64,000 bases of DNA from Ruminococcus callidus ATCC 27760 (GTDB taxonomy: Bacteria; Bacillota; Clostridia; Oscillospirales; Ruminococcaceae): contig NZ_KI260449.1 of assembly GCF_000468015.1 (NCBI RefSeq), positions 18,011 to 82,010 on the forward strand, in the 5' to 3' direction. Shown piece after piece: positions 16,874 through 27,289 of this stretch. The notes beneath the pieces were generated by a model. That model saw only the letters and a list, made by a program, of their open reading frames with translations. It was not told the DNA's origin and did no database searches. The stretch's first letter is position 1. Every line of letters begins with the position of its first letter. Both the position numbers and the translations under genes were made by a program.

Positions 16874-18502
16874 ATGATACCAAAGCAGACCGAATACAAG
16901 GTGGGAATGTATCTCCGCCTTTCAAACGAGGACGAGAGAGCCGGAGAATCGCTCTCTATTGAGAATCAGCGTAAGATTCTCAGCAATTACATTAGTGAAC
17001 AGGGCTGGACGCTCTATGATGAGTACGTCGATGACGGAATTTCAGGCACTACGTTTGACAGACCGGGTGTGCAGAGAATGCTCGATGATGCCAAGAACGG
17101 CAGGATCAATCTGATACTTTGCAAGGATTTAAGCCGTTTCGGGCGTAATTATATTCAGGTAGGTCAATACACGGACTACATATTCCCGATGTACAATATC
17201 CGTTTTATCGCACTGACCGATAATGTTGATACAGCTAATTCGGAAAGCACGGGAATGGATATGATGCCTATAATGAATGTCTTTAATGAATGGCACGCCG
17301 CCAATACTTCCAAAAAGCTGAGAGCTGTTATCAACTCAAATGCAAAAGCCGGAAAGTATCGCACAACATACTGTGCCTACGGATATTTCAAAGGAGATGA
17401 TGAGAAAAACACCCCTGTTATTGATCCGCAGACTGCACCTGTTGTACGTCGTATCTTTGAGATGAGGGCAGAGGGAAAGAAGCCTAAGCAGATCGCTGAT
17501 GCACTTAATGCAGAACAGATACCGACACCTATGGACTATCTGTATCAGCGTGAAAACAAGGTAAATCCCCATGTATCGGTGCATCTCTGGAGTTCTTCGA
17601 TAGTACTTCGTATACTCGGCAATCCGATTTATATCGGTACGCTTGCACTGATGAAAACAACTACTGTGAGCTACAAGAATCACAAGAGGATACGCAAGGA
17701 TTCATCTGAATGGCTTATGCGTGAAAACAATCATGAGCCTATCATTCCTATGGAACTGTGGGAAAAAGTCCGTGAAATAGAGGCATCGGTGAGCCGTGGC
17801 AAGCGAGACAAGATCGGTGAGTTAGCTCCGCTTTCAGGACTTCTGTACTGCGATAGCTGTGGGAGCAAGATGCGTCAGGTCGGTTCAGCCAACCGTAAGT
17901 ATATGGCTTATATGTGCGGTTATCATAATCGTTTCGGCAAGGGCTGCTGTACTACTCATTATATCCGCCGTCCGCTGATCGAACAGTATCTCCTTATGGA
18001 TATTCAGGATATGATCGAGAAAGCCGCTGACGAGGAAAAGGCTAAGGAAGAATTCCTGAAACGCAAGCACGGTGTCCTTGATGCTCAGAACAGTTCCGAT
18101 AAAAAGCGTATGCAGAAAGCTACAAGCCGTATTGCAGAGCTTGACAACCTGATTCAGACCGTCTATGAAGATAAGGTCATCGGTAAGATTCCCGAAGAAG
18201 TATGTATCAGCCTGCTTGAAAAGTATCAGGCTGAAAAGAAGTCATTGCAGGCTGAATGTGCTGAATGCAAGAAACGCTCCGAAATGCAGAAGCAGGACGA
18301 AAAGGACGTTGACGAATTTATTGCCCGTCTGAAAAGCTATGCAGGAGCGACTGAGCTTACACGCCAGATGTGCCTTGACCTTATCGAATATGTGACCGTA
18401 GATGATCTCAACAAGGACGATAAGAGCCGTCCGAGAGAAATCCATGTCTATTACAAGCTCATCGACAAAGAACTTGCCGACAAGCATAATGCCCTGATGT
18501 GA
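16874..18502 (+). CDS. Large serine recombinase (integrase) of element A
   Basis: A 542-residue recombinase has the catalytic resolvase domain (YLRLSNEDE with the Ser nucleophile, SIENQRKIL, CKDLSRFGRNY with both arginines). It continues with the recombinase domain (YCAYGYFKGDD...AEGKKPKQIADALN), a zinc ribbon (YCDSCGSKMRQ...YMCGYHNRFGKGCC) and a long coiled coil. These three parts define TndX/TnpX-type integrases, which insert and excise with a 2-bp core and no host factors. GGAAAGGAG precedes the ATG. The gene ends 53 bp from the element's right junction. Confidence 0.95.
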   Translation: MIPKQTEYKVGMYLRLSNEDERAGESLSIENQRKILSNYISEQGWTLYDEYVDDGISGTTFDRPGVQRMLDDAKNGRINLILCKDLSRFGRNYIQVGQYTDYIFPMYNIRFIALTDNVDTANSESTGMDMMPIMNVFNEWHAANTSKKLRAVINSNAKAGKYRTTYCAYGYFKGDDEKNTPVIDPQTAPVVRRIFEMRAEGKKPKQIADALNAEQIPTPMDYLYQRENKVNPHVSVHLWSSSIVLRILGNPIYIGTLALMKTTTVSYKNHKRIRKDSSEWLMRENNHEPIIPMELWEKVREIEASVSRGKRDKIGELAPLSGLLYCDSCGSKMRQVGSANRKYMAYMCGYHNRFGKGCCTTHYIRRPLIEQYLLMDIQDMIEKAADEEKAKEEFLKRKHGVLDAQNSSDKKRMQKATSRIAELDNLIQTVYEDKVIGKIPEEVCISLLEKYQAEKKSLQAECAECKKRSEMQKQDEKDVDEFIARLKSYAGATELTRQMCLDLIEYVTVDDLNKDDKSRPREIHVYYKLIDKELADKHNALM

Positions 18503-18505
18503 TTA

Positions 18506-21295
18506 TCAGGGCAAATATTTGAAACCACTTTTATATCCATTTTGTCGTTCTATAACCACAGGAGAAGTATAAAATGCGTCCAAAACAGAAGCATTCGCTT
18601 GTCTGTATTCCTGATGCGTAAGTAATTCCTTTAGCTGTGAATACTCTGTACTCCAAGATTCATTATTCTTATCAAAAGCTTGCGGAATTCCACCCCAACC
18701 GACGTATTTTGAAAGGATTTCTTTTTCTGCATCTGTCGCAGAACGATTTTCTTGCTCCAGAGTTTTTAAGGTTTTCACGGCAGTGATATTGTTCTTGAAT
18801 TTTGATTTTAAGCCGCCTTCGCCAAGTGATTCATTAGTGATAGTGAAATTTTTCTCTTTTTCAGGCGATGAAGCTACTTCTGATTCTTGTGAATGGCTAG
18901 CTGTATCCTTTTCAATGGAATCTGTGCTTTTTTCTATAGGCGGAGGCGTACTTTCTATAGAGGAATCCGGTGTAATTTCATCTGGAACAGGAATATTAGG
19001 TTCGGCTTGAATGGTATGTTCCGAAGCCTTTTGCGGAGTACGGTTTAGATAGAAATCGTGGTCAAATTCCTTGACAACAGTAAATAAATCTGCTATACTA
19101 ATAGTGGAGTCATTTAGGACTGAACGAGCTAGCTGTTTATCAGTGAACTCTAGGAGCCTAAGTGGCTCTATTTTTATATCCTGAACATTATACATTCTTT
19201 TCAATGTATCTTTTTGCCCATCTGCAAATTCTTCTATGGTTAATTTGGCAAGATAGGGCTGATCATCTATTTTGCAAACAGCGTATAGCTTGTGCATAAA
19301 GGCTGTGTTGTTTGCTTTATTTTTATTGTTTTTTTCTGAAATAGTGCTGTCAAGGAAAATGCTTTCTTCAACAAGTTTGGGAAGTTGGTAAAGCATATCA
19401 TACACAGCATTATCATGATGTTGGTGTCCGTATTTTACGGAATCTTCTAATCCATTACGGCTAACTTGAATTGTCCAGCCGGTATCTGTATTGGTAAAAG
19501 AACCTCGTTCGATATTTCTGCTTTTTATATCGGCACGGACACTTTGAAAATCTGCATCGTGGCTAGGAATTGAAAGAATTGGTATTTGTGTTGCTTCCTG
19601 ATCTCTCCATTCTCCTTGTTCCAATCGATAAAAAGGGGATTTTTCAGCCAATTCTTTTTGAAATCGCTCTTTCCATGTTGGAATTGCAGTAAGTTCGTCT
19701 TCGGTAAGATTCAAAATACTTTTTCGAGGTTCTAGTGTGCGAAGTACATCGAAATCTTCCTGTGTGACAGACGATGGTTCTTTTTCAGCAGTAGGTTTTG
19801 GTTCTGCTTTTTGTGGTTCGGTCTGAATCACAGTTGTTTTATTGGAAACAGCATGTTCAATTGCTTCTGAAACTGGATGCAATCTCCCGAAAAAGATACG
19901 ACTGCTTAGTAATTTTTCATTGCCGTATGCAGAACGGAAACCATGTGATTTTTCAAAAGCAGAAGAAATTACGTTATTTGTAATATGATTCTTTTCTACA
20001 AATTTTTCAAGGCGATCCAAAAACAGAGCCTGTTGTTCAGTTTGTGCAAATCGTTCTTTGATTTCATCAAATGCTTTAGTAAGCGAATTTTTTTCCCGTT
20101 CCTGTGAGTGACTGTCAGTTTCAGGTTGATGTGAATCCAAAAAAGATTGTATTTTTTGCATATCATAGGTCTGATATACTTGTATGAAGTCATTGATCGT
20201 TTCTGCTGAATAAGTGTTATCGATTTTTTTCAATAATTCATGAGGAATGCCGATTTGAATGGCAGCGATTAGAGCATTCTTTTGTTCTGGCTGAAAGGGA
20301 TTGTTCCCAATGATGCTGTTTAGGGTGATTTCTGCGTCAAATTGAGATTTCTGTTGTTGTAATTTCTGCAATACTGGATTGTCCGCAGAAATTTGTTCTG
20401 TAATGGACTGTTTGTGATACTCTTGAAAAAGGTCACAAATCATTTGTAATTGTTGATTGCTGTAATTGGGATTGAGATATGCTGTATAATCTAATGTTAA
20501 TTTTCCTGCTGCTTCCTGTGTGGCAAGAAAAACAGAAAAGGGTTCTAAAAATGCATCTTGTTGTTCTGTAAATCCAAGTTCTTTTAAACCTTTATGAAAT
20601 TCAGAACGAAATTTTGCTTGTACTAAAGCTTGATAGAAGATACCGGTATCTTTTTGAGAAATGGAAAAAATGCAATGATCTTTTTCCGCACGTGCTGAGA
20701 ATGAAATATCTGTTTGTTTTAGATAGGGGAGGATCTCGTCAAATGTTTGCTGCGGTAAATTGGAAAGGGAGATGTCAACAGTTTCTAATGCAGCAGCATC
20801 GTGATACTGTGCAGCTCTTTTTTCTGAAATATCATGATAGAGACGAAGAACCTTTTCTTGATCCTGATCCTGTACAGTGAGGGTAGCTCTATTTTGATTG
20901 TAGATTCTCCCTGAAAAAGAAATACCTTGTTCTTCTAATTGCTTGGCAACTTGAAGAACAAGGTCTGTGTTACCTCGAATATAACTCTTTTGAGATAATT
21001 CTTGATACTTGGTGTTTCCAATAATGTTAAAAGCCGGTGGTGCATAATGTCTTGATTTTGGAAACCAATGAATTTGAGAAGCTGTTTTTTTGCCAATCAA
21101 TTTTTGAATATCGTGAGAATCATTATAGTTAATGACCATTTTCACTTTGCCGTTTTTCTCGGCTGCATAATAGTTTAATTGATATTGTTCCAGCTGCTGT
21201 TGTAAAATACGAAAGGCAGCTTCGTCCATTAAAAGCGTAGCTTTTCGAATACTTGGCGTTGCTGCATTCCAGATTTGATTGCCGTAGTATTTCAT
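18506..21295 (-). pseudogene. SNF2 helicase / N6-methylase, N-terminal part (interrupted)
   Basis: A 929-residue frame, of which residues up to about 913 belong to the ICE gene. It ends with the hallmark ILSKYVGWGGIPQAFDKNN and LDAFYTSPVVI, and then runs 15 codons into element A (ERQNGYKSGFKYLP) before a stop. The N-terminal 300 residues contain several copies of a module with the core ISFSGR or ISFSAR. They are followed by low-complexity and ICE-associated regions and an acidic linker (EITPDSSIESTPPPIEKSTD). The catalytic methylase and helicase parts lie on the other side of the insertion (1-3968), so this half alone cannot work as an enzyme. Confidence 0.9.
18520..18560. other. Element A right junction (attR)
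   Basis: The arm ends at TTCTATAACC (18549-18558), where the SNF2/methylase coding sequence resumes as ...FYTSPVV on the minus strand. It mirrors the left arm (see 3961-3995). The core AC is at 18555-18556. Confidence 0.75.
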
Positions 21296-21322
21296 CGTTT
21301 CTCCTTTTCTCTTATAATTCCA

Positions 21323-23059
21323 TTACTTTTTCAGTTCATCTCTCTGCTTTTCAGGGGGACTGGACGGAGTATCATGAACCTTTGCTGCTAAAGCTTTCAT
21401 GCTGTTTCTGGAAAAAGAAAATTCTGCTTTTTGAGGTTTCTCAAACTCCGGTTCTGGTTTTTCATTGTTGAGGATTCCATCGATCATATTTGCATTGGTT
21501 TCTGTCAATTCTTCTACAGAACGAAGGTGGCTTTGAGAAACACTACTTGCAGTTGCAGCTGTTTTTCCGAGAGGCATTTCCTGTGAATGTTCATGCTTTC
21601 TGTAATCAGAATCCGCTTCTTTCGCAGCAACAGCAGGAGACGTTTTATCTTTTTCTTGATGCTCTTGCAAATCACGGTTTGTTTCATAATTGGGATTGAT
21701 AATGTAAGTAAGCGTTTCTTGTAAAGTAGAGGGATCGGAAAAGTAATTAGCAGTATATGTGTCTTTTAACATTGCCTGAATATCCAATGGTTTGCTTTCC
21801 ACCTCAGACACAGACATATTTAGAAGATCTGCAATTTCAGGGATAAGAGACGGATCGGGCTTTTCTATGGGTACAGAAAGAGCTATTTCAGGCAGAAGAT
21901 CAGCATTATCTACGCATATTTTTTCTGCAAATACAGGCATATTTATTTTACCAGTCTCCGCAGCTTCTCTTAATTGCTGTTCAGTTCCTGAAATAACATG
22001 GTCAATGGTAGTGCCGGATTGTTTGGTATAGGGCAATGTCACACTGTGAAATTTGTCCAGCTTTGCAGTGATTTTTTGTTTTCGCTCTTTTAGAGTATTG
22101 ATTTTTTGATGGATTTTCAATTTATCAGCCGCACTGTCTGTTGCCATGTATTTTTGAGACAGTAGAGAGATCTTCTGCTGACAAGAATCTAATTTATAGG
22201 ACAATCGCTGTATTGTGGTTTGATGTAGCCCATCCATTGCTTGCGAAAAGGCTTGTCGTCTATCAGCATTGTCAGAGATACCGAAACTCTTGATAATTTG
22301 GTTAATACAACGGCATCTGTCAAGTTTACATTGGGTAATGTCGCTTTTCCTGTCGATCTTCTCAATCTTTTTAGATTGCTCTTGTATTTTGGTTTGTAGT
22401 TTCGGAATTCGATTTTCTTGAATTTTTATGATCTTTTGTTCGTTGCGATGAATCGCAGCTTCTGCCATAGTTTTGATGCCGGGAACTTTCGCATTTTGAA
22501 ATAAACTGTGGAGCATCTGATTGGTATCAATAAGTCGTTGTACCTTATCTGAAAATCTATCGATTTTGCCTTGATTGGTTTGAATTTTATTCTCTAATGC
22601 AGTCCTTTTTTCGGAAAGTGCGTCTAATTTTTCAGTGTGTTGGATTGCTTTTGCTTGTAAGATCGGGAGAAGTTGTTCAGGTTGTGGTTGCCCTGAAAAT
22701 ACGCTTGATTCGGTGTATTCTGCCTTGTCTTGACTTTGCTGCACTTTTGCAGCCTGTTCTTCCAATTCTTTTTGACGTTCCAAAGCCCTTTTTAATTGTT
22801 GCTGCAAGTCATCTAATTCTTGCTGGGCTTTTGAAGTATCGTTTTCATGCGGACGTGCAGCTCCAGAAAGAGCATTTTGTACAATGTCCCAGTCCTTTTG
22901 GGAAAAATGTAATGTCAATCGAGAATCATCATATCTTCCCGAAAAAGGCACTTGCTTTTGCGTCAATTCAGAAATAATGTCAGCGGCTTTGTCTGTATCG
23001 ACAGTGACAAATTGACGATTTTCGATTTTTTTATAGTCGATATTGCCGACAGTAGTCAT
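21323..23059 (-). CDS. ICE-encoded coiled-coil protein, unknown function
   Basis: A 578-residue protein. Residues 1-70 carry one copy of the same module found in the SNF2/methylase N-terminus (ISELTQKQVPFSGRYDDSRL...FSQKDWDIVQNAL). Then comes about 280 residues of Gln/Lys-rich coiled coil, and a C-terminal part with LLPEIALSVPIEKPDPSLIP and YTANYFSDPSTLQETLTYII. The gene lies 27 bp upstream of the SNF2/methylase gene and is probably co-transcribed. Proteins at this position in CTn elements carry DUF4316-like regions, but I cannot confirm that assignment. Confidence 0.7.
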   Translation of the reverse strand: MTTVGNIDYKKIENRQFVTVDTDKAADIISELTQKQVPFSGRYDDSRLTLHFSQKDWDIVQNALSGAARPHENDTSKAQQELDDLQQQLKRALERQKELEEQAAKVQQSQDKAEYTESSVFSGQPQPEQLLPILQAKAIQHTEKLDALSEKRTALENKIQTNQGKIDRFSDKVQRLIDTNQMLHSLFQNAKVPGIKTMAEAAIHRNEQKIIKIQENRIPKLQTKIQEQSKKIEKIDRKSDITQCKLDRCRCINQIIKSFGISDNADRRQAFSQAMDGLHQTTIQRLSYKLDSCQQKISLLSQKYMATDSAADKLKIHQKINTLKERKQKITAKLDKFHSVTLPYTKQSGTTIDHVISGTEQQLREAAETGKINMPVFAEKICVDNADLLPEIALSVPIEKPDPSLIPEIADLLNMSVSEVESKPLDIQAMLKDTYTANYFSDPSTLQETLTYIINPNYETNRDLQEHQEKDKTSPAVAAKEADSDYRKHEHSQEMPLGKTAATASSVSQSHLRSVEELTETNANMIDGILNNEKPEPEFEKPQKAEFSFSRNSMKALAAKVHDTPSSPPEKQRDELKK

Positions 23060-23074
23060 ATGTCGCTCCTTTCA

Positions 23075-23914
23075 TCAATAGCTAATGGGATTGCCGTAGT
23101 TGATTTTTTGTATAGATCGAATGTTATCAAAGTCAAGACCATTCCAAGAAAAGCAGCCGTAGTTTCCGGTAAAAGCAACACAATTTGGAAGTTGTCCGTT
23201 GCCATGAATAAATTCTATAACACATTTTCCTGTACCACCAAAATGATGATAGGGAACATCCCCCTTGCTATCGCAAATTTTAACGGTAAATTGAATCCCA
23301 TTTTCCAGAGTGATCAGAAATCTGTCGTTGCAATATCCGTATTTTGTGCCCATTGCAACACAGTAATCTCCGTATTCATCACGCATAATTCCAGTGTCTG
23401 TAATCGGGTCAGGAATACATCCCCGTATTGCAGACCAAGAAGGATTCCTAGTTAATCCAGCAGCATTTTCGTATGCAAAGCAATTTGTCCAACCATCTTC
23501 ATACGGGAAATTTTCAATCACTTCTACTTGTTCCGTTTTGGCATATGCACAAGTGGATTGCATTTCCGATGTTTCTCCTTCTTTAGCAATTGGAATCACA
23601 TCAATTGAATAGGAAGTCCCTTCCCGTAATCCAGTAATATAGCAGAGAGAATTCGATTTAAAAACAAAGCACATATTATCAACGTATGCGATGTCAGAAT
23701 CTAAAATGGTACAGGTAACCGTATAATCACGGTTCTGCTCTGCTGTCCATGTCACTTTTAAGCATGAAACGGAAACTGGAGAAACTTGCAAATCAGAAAC
23801 GCAATGAATGGACGTGTCTGGATGTGGCTGTATTGTCACTGGTTCTGTAGATGGTGAAACAGATGAAGTGACGAGAAGTGCGGAAATGTAAGTGCCTACA
23901 AATTTTTCAAACAT
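23075..23914 (-). CDS. Secreted FN3 / beta-barrel domain protein of the ICE
   Basis: The start at ATG 23914 (MFEKFVGTYISALLVTSS) gives 279 residues and lies 4 bp after the topB stop. The N-terminus looks like a short signal or anchor. A fibronectin-III-like domain follows (SPVSVSCLKVTWTAEQNRDY...LREGTSYSIDVIPIAKEGE). A Cys-rich C-terminal domain DEYGDYCVAMGTKYGYCNDR continues ITLENGIQFTVKICDSKGD. The last domain resembles the cell-wall-associated 3D/RlpA-like domain found in several ICE proteins. Surface location and contact with the wall or recipient are inferred. Confidence 0.7.
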   Translation of the reverse strand: MFEKFVGTYISALLVTSSVSPSTEPVTIQPHPDTSIHCVSDLQVSPVSVSCLKVTWTAEQNRDYTVTCTILDSDIAYVDNMCFVFKSNSLCYITGLREGTSYSIDVIPIAKEGETSEMQSTCAYAKTEQVEVIENFPYEDGWTNCFAYENAAGLTRNPSWSAIRGCIPDPITDTGIMRDEYGDYCVAMGTKYGYCNDRFLITLENGIQFTVKICDSKGDVPYHHFGGTGKCVIEFIHGNGQLPNCVAFTGNYGCFSWNGLDFDNIRSIQKINYGNPISY

Positions 23915-23918
23915 AGAA

Positions 23919-26000
23919 TTACTTCTTTCGTGGAGGAAATTCAAAACCGGTGGTTTTGTCATCTTTTAAGATGAGATAGGCATCAAATTCGTTGCCGGCT
24001 TTGCTTTTAAATCCTTTGATTAGATCGGTTTTCCCTTTTTCAAGTAATTTTTTTGTTTGTGTTGCAGAAATGATTTTGTTGCAGATGGACTTCCATATGA
24101 TAAATCCGCATTTTTCTTTATCATTCTCACAAGAAAAAGACTTTTTCCATTCGACAACATTCTTTCCGCACTTTGGACATTTTCCAATCACTGTTCGCTG
24201 TGTCTGAAAAGCAGCATTTTCAGCTTTTTCGTTGTATTTTCCAGAAATGTCACTTACAAATGAGATGATTTCATGCATAAAATCATCTGGATTGCATTGA
24301 CCACGTTCTATTTCTTGCAGCTGAGTTTCCCAGTCTGCGGTCAGCTGTGCGGATTTTACCTCATCTGGAACGACTGCGATTAAACTAATGCCCTTTGCAG
24401 TTGGGAAGATCTGTTTCTTCTTTCGCTCAATGTATGCTCGTTTTACCAGCGTTTCCAAAATTGCAGCACGAGTGGCAGGAGTGCCAAGTCCTTTTTTCTC
24501 TACATCAGCATTTTCATCATAATTATGATTTCCTGCGGTTTCCATTGCTTTTAGCAGTGTATCTTCTGTATATGGCTTTGGAGGACTGGTATAATGCTCT
24601 ATAACAGAAGAAGTTACATTTTCAAATACCTGTCCTTTTTCGAGAGGCGGCAGTGTTTTTTCATCTCCAGATTTTACAGTGTCCTCATTGCTTTTCAGCA
24701 TTTCTTTTATTGCAATTTCAAAGGCTTTCCAGCCAGCATTTAAAATTGCTTTGCCGGTTGCAGAAAAATTGTGGTTTTCACAGATAACTGAAACTTTAGT
24801 TGCTTCATACCGATGTGGATCAGCTGTTGCAAGAATCAATTTTGCTGCAATCAGGTTGAGAATATTTCTTTCGCCATCAGGAAGATCTGCTAATTTTTTA
24901 TGTGCAATTTCTGCTGTTGGAATAATTGCATGGTGATCTGAGACTTTAGAATTATTGATGCAGCGTTTTACATTTGGTTCTGGAATAGATAATCCCTGAC
25001 AGCATGATATGGTATTGCAAATCGTTTGTATCAGATCAGCTGCGGTTTGTTCCATATCTTCCGTTAGATACTGGCTATCGGTTCGAGGGTAGGTAACCAA
25101 CTTCTGTTCATATAAAGACTGCGTATAGTCTAAGGCTTGTTGTGCTGTATAGCCGTACTGACGATTTGCTTCACGTTGCAACGTGGTTAGATCGTAAAGT
25201 TTCGGCGGATTTACAGTTTTGATTTCTTTTTTGATTTCTGAAATTGTAGCTGTTTTTCCACTGCAAGATTCTGCAATGTTTTTTGCTGATTCTTCTTCGT
25301 CAATTCGTTCTGACGATGCAACAAATGTGCCGCAGTCCAACTCTACAGTAAAGAATTTCTGTTTAACGAAATGTTTTACATCGTAGTCACGTTGTACGAT
25401 CATAGCAAGCGTAGGCGTTTGTACTCGCCCAATCGAAAGCAATGTTCCATAACGGCAAGTAAAAAGACGTGTGCTATTTAATCCAACAAGCCAGTCTGCC
25501 TTTGCCCGACAAAGTCCAGCTGCATATAAGTTGTCATAGTCACTGTCAGGACGAAGATTTGAAAATCCCTCACGGATTGCTTTATCCTCCATTGAAGAAA
25601 TCCAAAGGCGTTTACAAGGTTTTGTGCAGCCGATTTTTTCATAAACATAGCGGAAAATGCATTCACCTTCTCGTCCGGCATCTGTAGCACAAATGATTTC
25701 ATCTACACGAGAATCCTGCATGAGTTCCTGAATTACTTGAAACTGTTGTTTTGTTGTTGAGGAAACAACAAATTTCCAGTGTTCAGGAAGAATCGGGAGC
25801 GTTGAAAAACTCCATTCTGAAATTTTAGTACCGTATTTGGAATCGTACTTATCTGGGCTTGCAAGTTGTACCAGATGACCAATGCACCATGTAACAATAT
25901 ACCCGTTTCCTTCCAAATAGCCATCTTTCTTTTCAGTTGCTCCTATTACAGAAGCGACTGATCGTCCTACACTGGGCTTTTCTGCAATCACCAGCTGCAT
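23919..26000 (-). CDS. topB: DNA topoisomerase III (type IA)
   Basis: A 693-residue protein starting MQLVIAEKPSVGRSVASVIG, ATG 26000 with AAGGAGG 7 nt upstream. It has the Toprim acidic motif DAGREGECIFRYVYEK, the active-site Tyr in LVTYPRTDSQYL, and a C-terminal zinc ribbon CPKCGKNVVEWKKSFSC. Such topoisomerases are a standard part of Tn1549/CTn-type ICEs and probably relieve or decatenate DNA during conjugative replication. The stop lies 4 bp before the secreted-protein gene. Confidence 0.95.
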   Translation of the reverse strand: MQLVIAEKPSVGRSVASVIGATEKKDGYLEGNGYIVTWCIGHLVQLASPDKYDSKYGTKISEWSFSTLPILPEHWKFVVSSTTKQQFQVIQELMQDSRVDEIICATDAGREGECIFRYVYEKIGCTKPCKRLWISSMEDKAIREGFSNLRPDSDYDNLYAAGLCRAKADWLVGLNSTRLFTCRYGTLLSIGRVQTPTLAMIVQRDYDVKHFVKQKFFTVELDCGTFVASSERIDEEESAKNIAESCSGKTATISEIKKEIKTVNPPKLYDLTTLQREANRQYGYTAQQALDYTQSLYEQKLVTYPRTDSQYLTEDMEQTAADLIQTICNTISCCQGLSIPEPNVKRCINNSKVSDHHAIIPTAEIAHKKLADLPDGERNILNLIAAKLILATADPHRYEATKVSVICENHNFSATGKAILNAGWKAFEIAIKEMLKSNEDTVKSGDEKTLPPLEKGQVFENVTSSVIEHYTSPPKPYTEDTLLKAMETAGNHNYDENADVEKKGLGTPATRAAILETLVKRAYIERKKKQIFPTAKGISLIAVVPDEVKSAQLTADWETQLQEIERGQCNPDDFMHEIISFVSDISGKYNEKAENAAFQTQRTVIGKCPKCGKNVVEWKKSFSCENDKEKCGFIIWKSICNKIISATQTKKLLEKGKTDLIKGFKSKAGNEFDAYLILKDDKTTGFEFPPRKK

Positions 26001-26014
26001 AGCAATTCCTCCTT

Positions 26015-26167
26015 TCACGCTTTTTTCTGATTGCGGCTGTTCTGAAATCGTGCTTCATTGATGTATACAGGATATTTCTGGGCATCAATTTCTCCCTTGA
26101 TGGAGAGAGCAAAGAGTACACCCATTACTGCAACTGCAATCATTCCACCTACAATAACTTTTTTCAT
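26015..26167 (-). CDS. 50-residue single-pass membrane protein
   Basis: A short gene between DUF4366 and topB. MKKVIVGGMIAVAVMGVLFA is followed by LSIKGEIDAQKYPVYINEAR and a basic tail ending NQKKA. One N-terminal membrane segment, then a soluble outer part. Its stop overlaps the ribosome site of topB, so the spacing indicates one operon. The function is unknown; a role in the mating channel is only inferred from position. Confidence 0.7.
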   Translation of the reverse strand: MKKVIVGGMIAVAVMGVLFALSIKGEIDAQKYPVYINEARFQNSRNQKKA

Positions 26168-26170
26168 AGC

Positions 26171-26944
26171 TTATTCGTCACCATCCTCATCTTCATCGTA
26201 CTCATCAAAGTCCAGATCATCATTTGGAACGGTAGACTTTTTCTTTTTGAACTTAAAGAAGAAAATTGCAGCACCAGCACCGATAACAACTACCACGCAA
26301 AGAATAATCATCATATTTTTGTTTCCTGATTTCGAACTTGACGAAGCAGCAGCGGTGGAAGTAGTTGTTTCTACTGCATTTTCGGATTCATCAATAGAAG
26401 ATGTGGTTTTGCCAAATGCAGTGCCGTTCTGTTTTTCGTAGTCCTCTACCGAATTATCTGAATTATTTCCATCGTTCAGCAGAGTATATAAATCATAATC
26501 ATCTACCTTGTTCAGAAAATAAACAACATTTTCACCGCCGTTTTCCTTTGCAGCGGTATAGTCGATCAAGATGTAGAATACATTTCCATTTTTTGTGGTT
26601 ACAGAGATAAACTGCATCTCATCAGAATCATAGATAATCTTCTGATTCTCGATCAGTGATGCATTTCCTTCGGTATCATAGTAGGGATCATTTTCATAAT
26701 CAATCTGAGACGAATCAGAGTTGCCATCTGCATTTCCGGTTGCTGTGTTGGAGTCAAGAATTTCTCCCAGAATTTGATCCGCAGATTCTTGTGCTGCATC
26801 GGTATTGCTGCTTTCTTCTTGTCCCATCATGCTTTCATCAGTTTGTGCAGGAATATCCTCATTTACCGCAGAAGCAGAAATGCTCATGGGAAAAGGCAAT
26901 GCCATTGTCAGTGCAGCAAGTGCTGCAATCCATTTTCTTTTCAT
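26171..26944 (-). CDS. DUF4366 / CD1107-family surface protein
   Basis: A 257-residue protein with a signal peptide ([20 protein letters not shown]...ASA) and an acidic Ser/Asn-rich region. A conserved core follows ([20 protein letters not shown]...[19 protein letters not shown]), then a Ser-rich stalk and a C-terminal membrane helix ([20 protein letters not shown]) with an acidic cytoplasmic tail. This order is that of CD1107-type mobile-element proteins. It is probably anchored outside the cell as part of the mating apparatus. The ATG overlaps the DUF4315 stop (ATGA). Confidence 0.85.
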   Translation of the reverse strand: MKRKWIAALAALTMALPFPMSISASAVNEDIPAQTDESMMGQEESSNTDAAQESADQILGEILDSNTATGNADGNSDSSQIDYENDPYYDTEGNASLIENQKIIYDSDEMQFISVTTKNGNVFYILIDYTAAKENGGENVVYFLNKVDDYDLYTLLNDGNNSDNSVEDYEKQNGTAFGKTTSSIDESENAVETTTSTAAASSSSKSGNKNMMIILCVVVVIGAGAAIFFFKFKKKKSTVPNDDLDFDEYDEDEDGDE

Positions 26945-27270
26945 TCGAAATTCCTCTCTTTCTCATTTTGGGTTGTGCTTGTTTCTTTCATAGCGGTTGT
27001 TTCTGTATTTGATTCCGATGTAATCATTTCTGCAATTTCTGATGCTGTTATGCCGGATTCACGCAACTTCTTTCCCAGTTCCAGATCATCACAAACAACT
27101 TCTAAGGATAATCCACCCTTTCGAATCATATTAAAAATTTCAGTGCTTTCAATGTCTTGAATCTGCTTCTGAATAGCTCGTTTATCAATTGCATCTTTTT
27201 TCATGCGTTCTTCCAGCTCATTCAGTTTTTGATGCAGCCGCTTCAATTTCCTTTTTGTAGTTTCTTTCAT
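26941..27270 (-). CDS. DUF4315 family ICE protein
   Basis: A 109-residue protein starting [19 protein letters not shown]: exactly, [20 protein letters not shown], from ATG 27270 with GGAAAGG upstream. An N-terminal coiled coil is followed by [20 protein letters not shown]. This is the usual DUF4315 pattern, always found next to DUF4366 and CD1108-like genes in these ICEs. A longer frame to 27390 overlaps the hydrolase gene and is unlikely. Confidence 0.8.
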   Translation of the reverse strand: MKETTKRKLKRLHQKLNELEERMKKDAIDKRAIQKQIQDIESTEIFNMIRKGGLSLEVVCDDLELGKKLRESGITASEIAEMITSESNTETTAMKETSTTQNEKERNFE

Positions 27271-27289
27271 ATCAAATTGCCTTTCCGTT

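Larger units (their letters stand above)
3968..18555. mobile_element. Element A: 14.6-kb IME inserted in the ICE SNF2/methylase gene
   Basis: The segment lies between the two halves of one gene, is bounded by imperfect inverted arms, and ends with a large serine recombinase (16874-18502) directed at its right end. It carries a MobP-type relaxase and MobC with a candidate oriT, which makes it an integrative mobilizable element: it can excise but has no transfer apparatus of its own. Cargo is a methyltransferase/Vsr/Z1/PLD island (4594-10990). Its methylase module is more AT-rich than its mobility module, which suggests separate acquisition. IMEs targeting SNF2 genes of ICEs have been described in streptococci (general knowledge), so the site choice is not new in itself. 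Confidence 0.9.
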
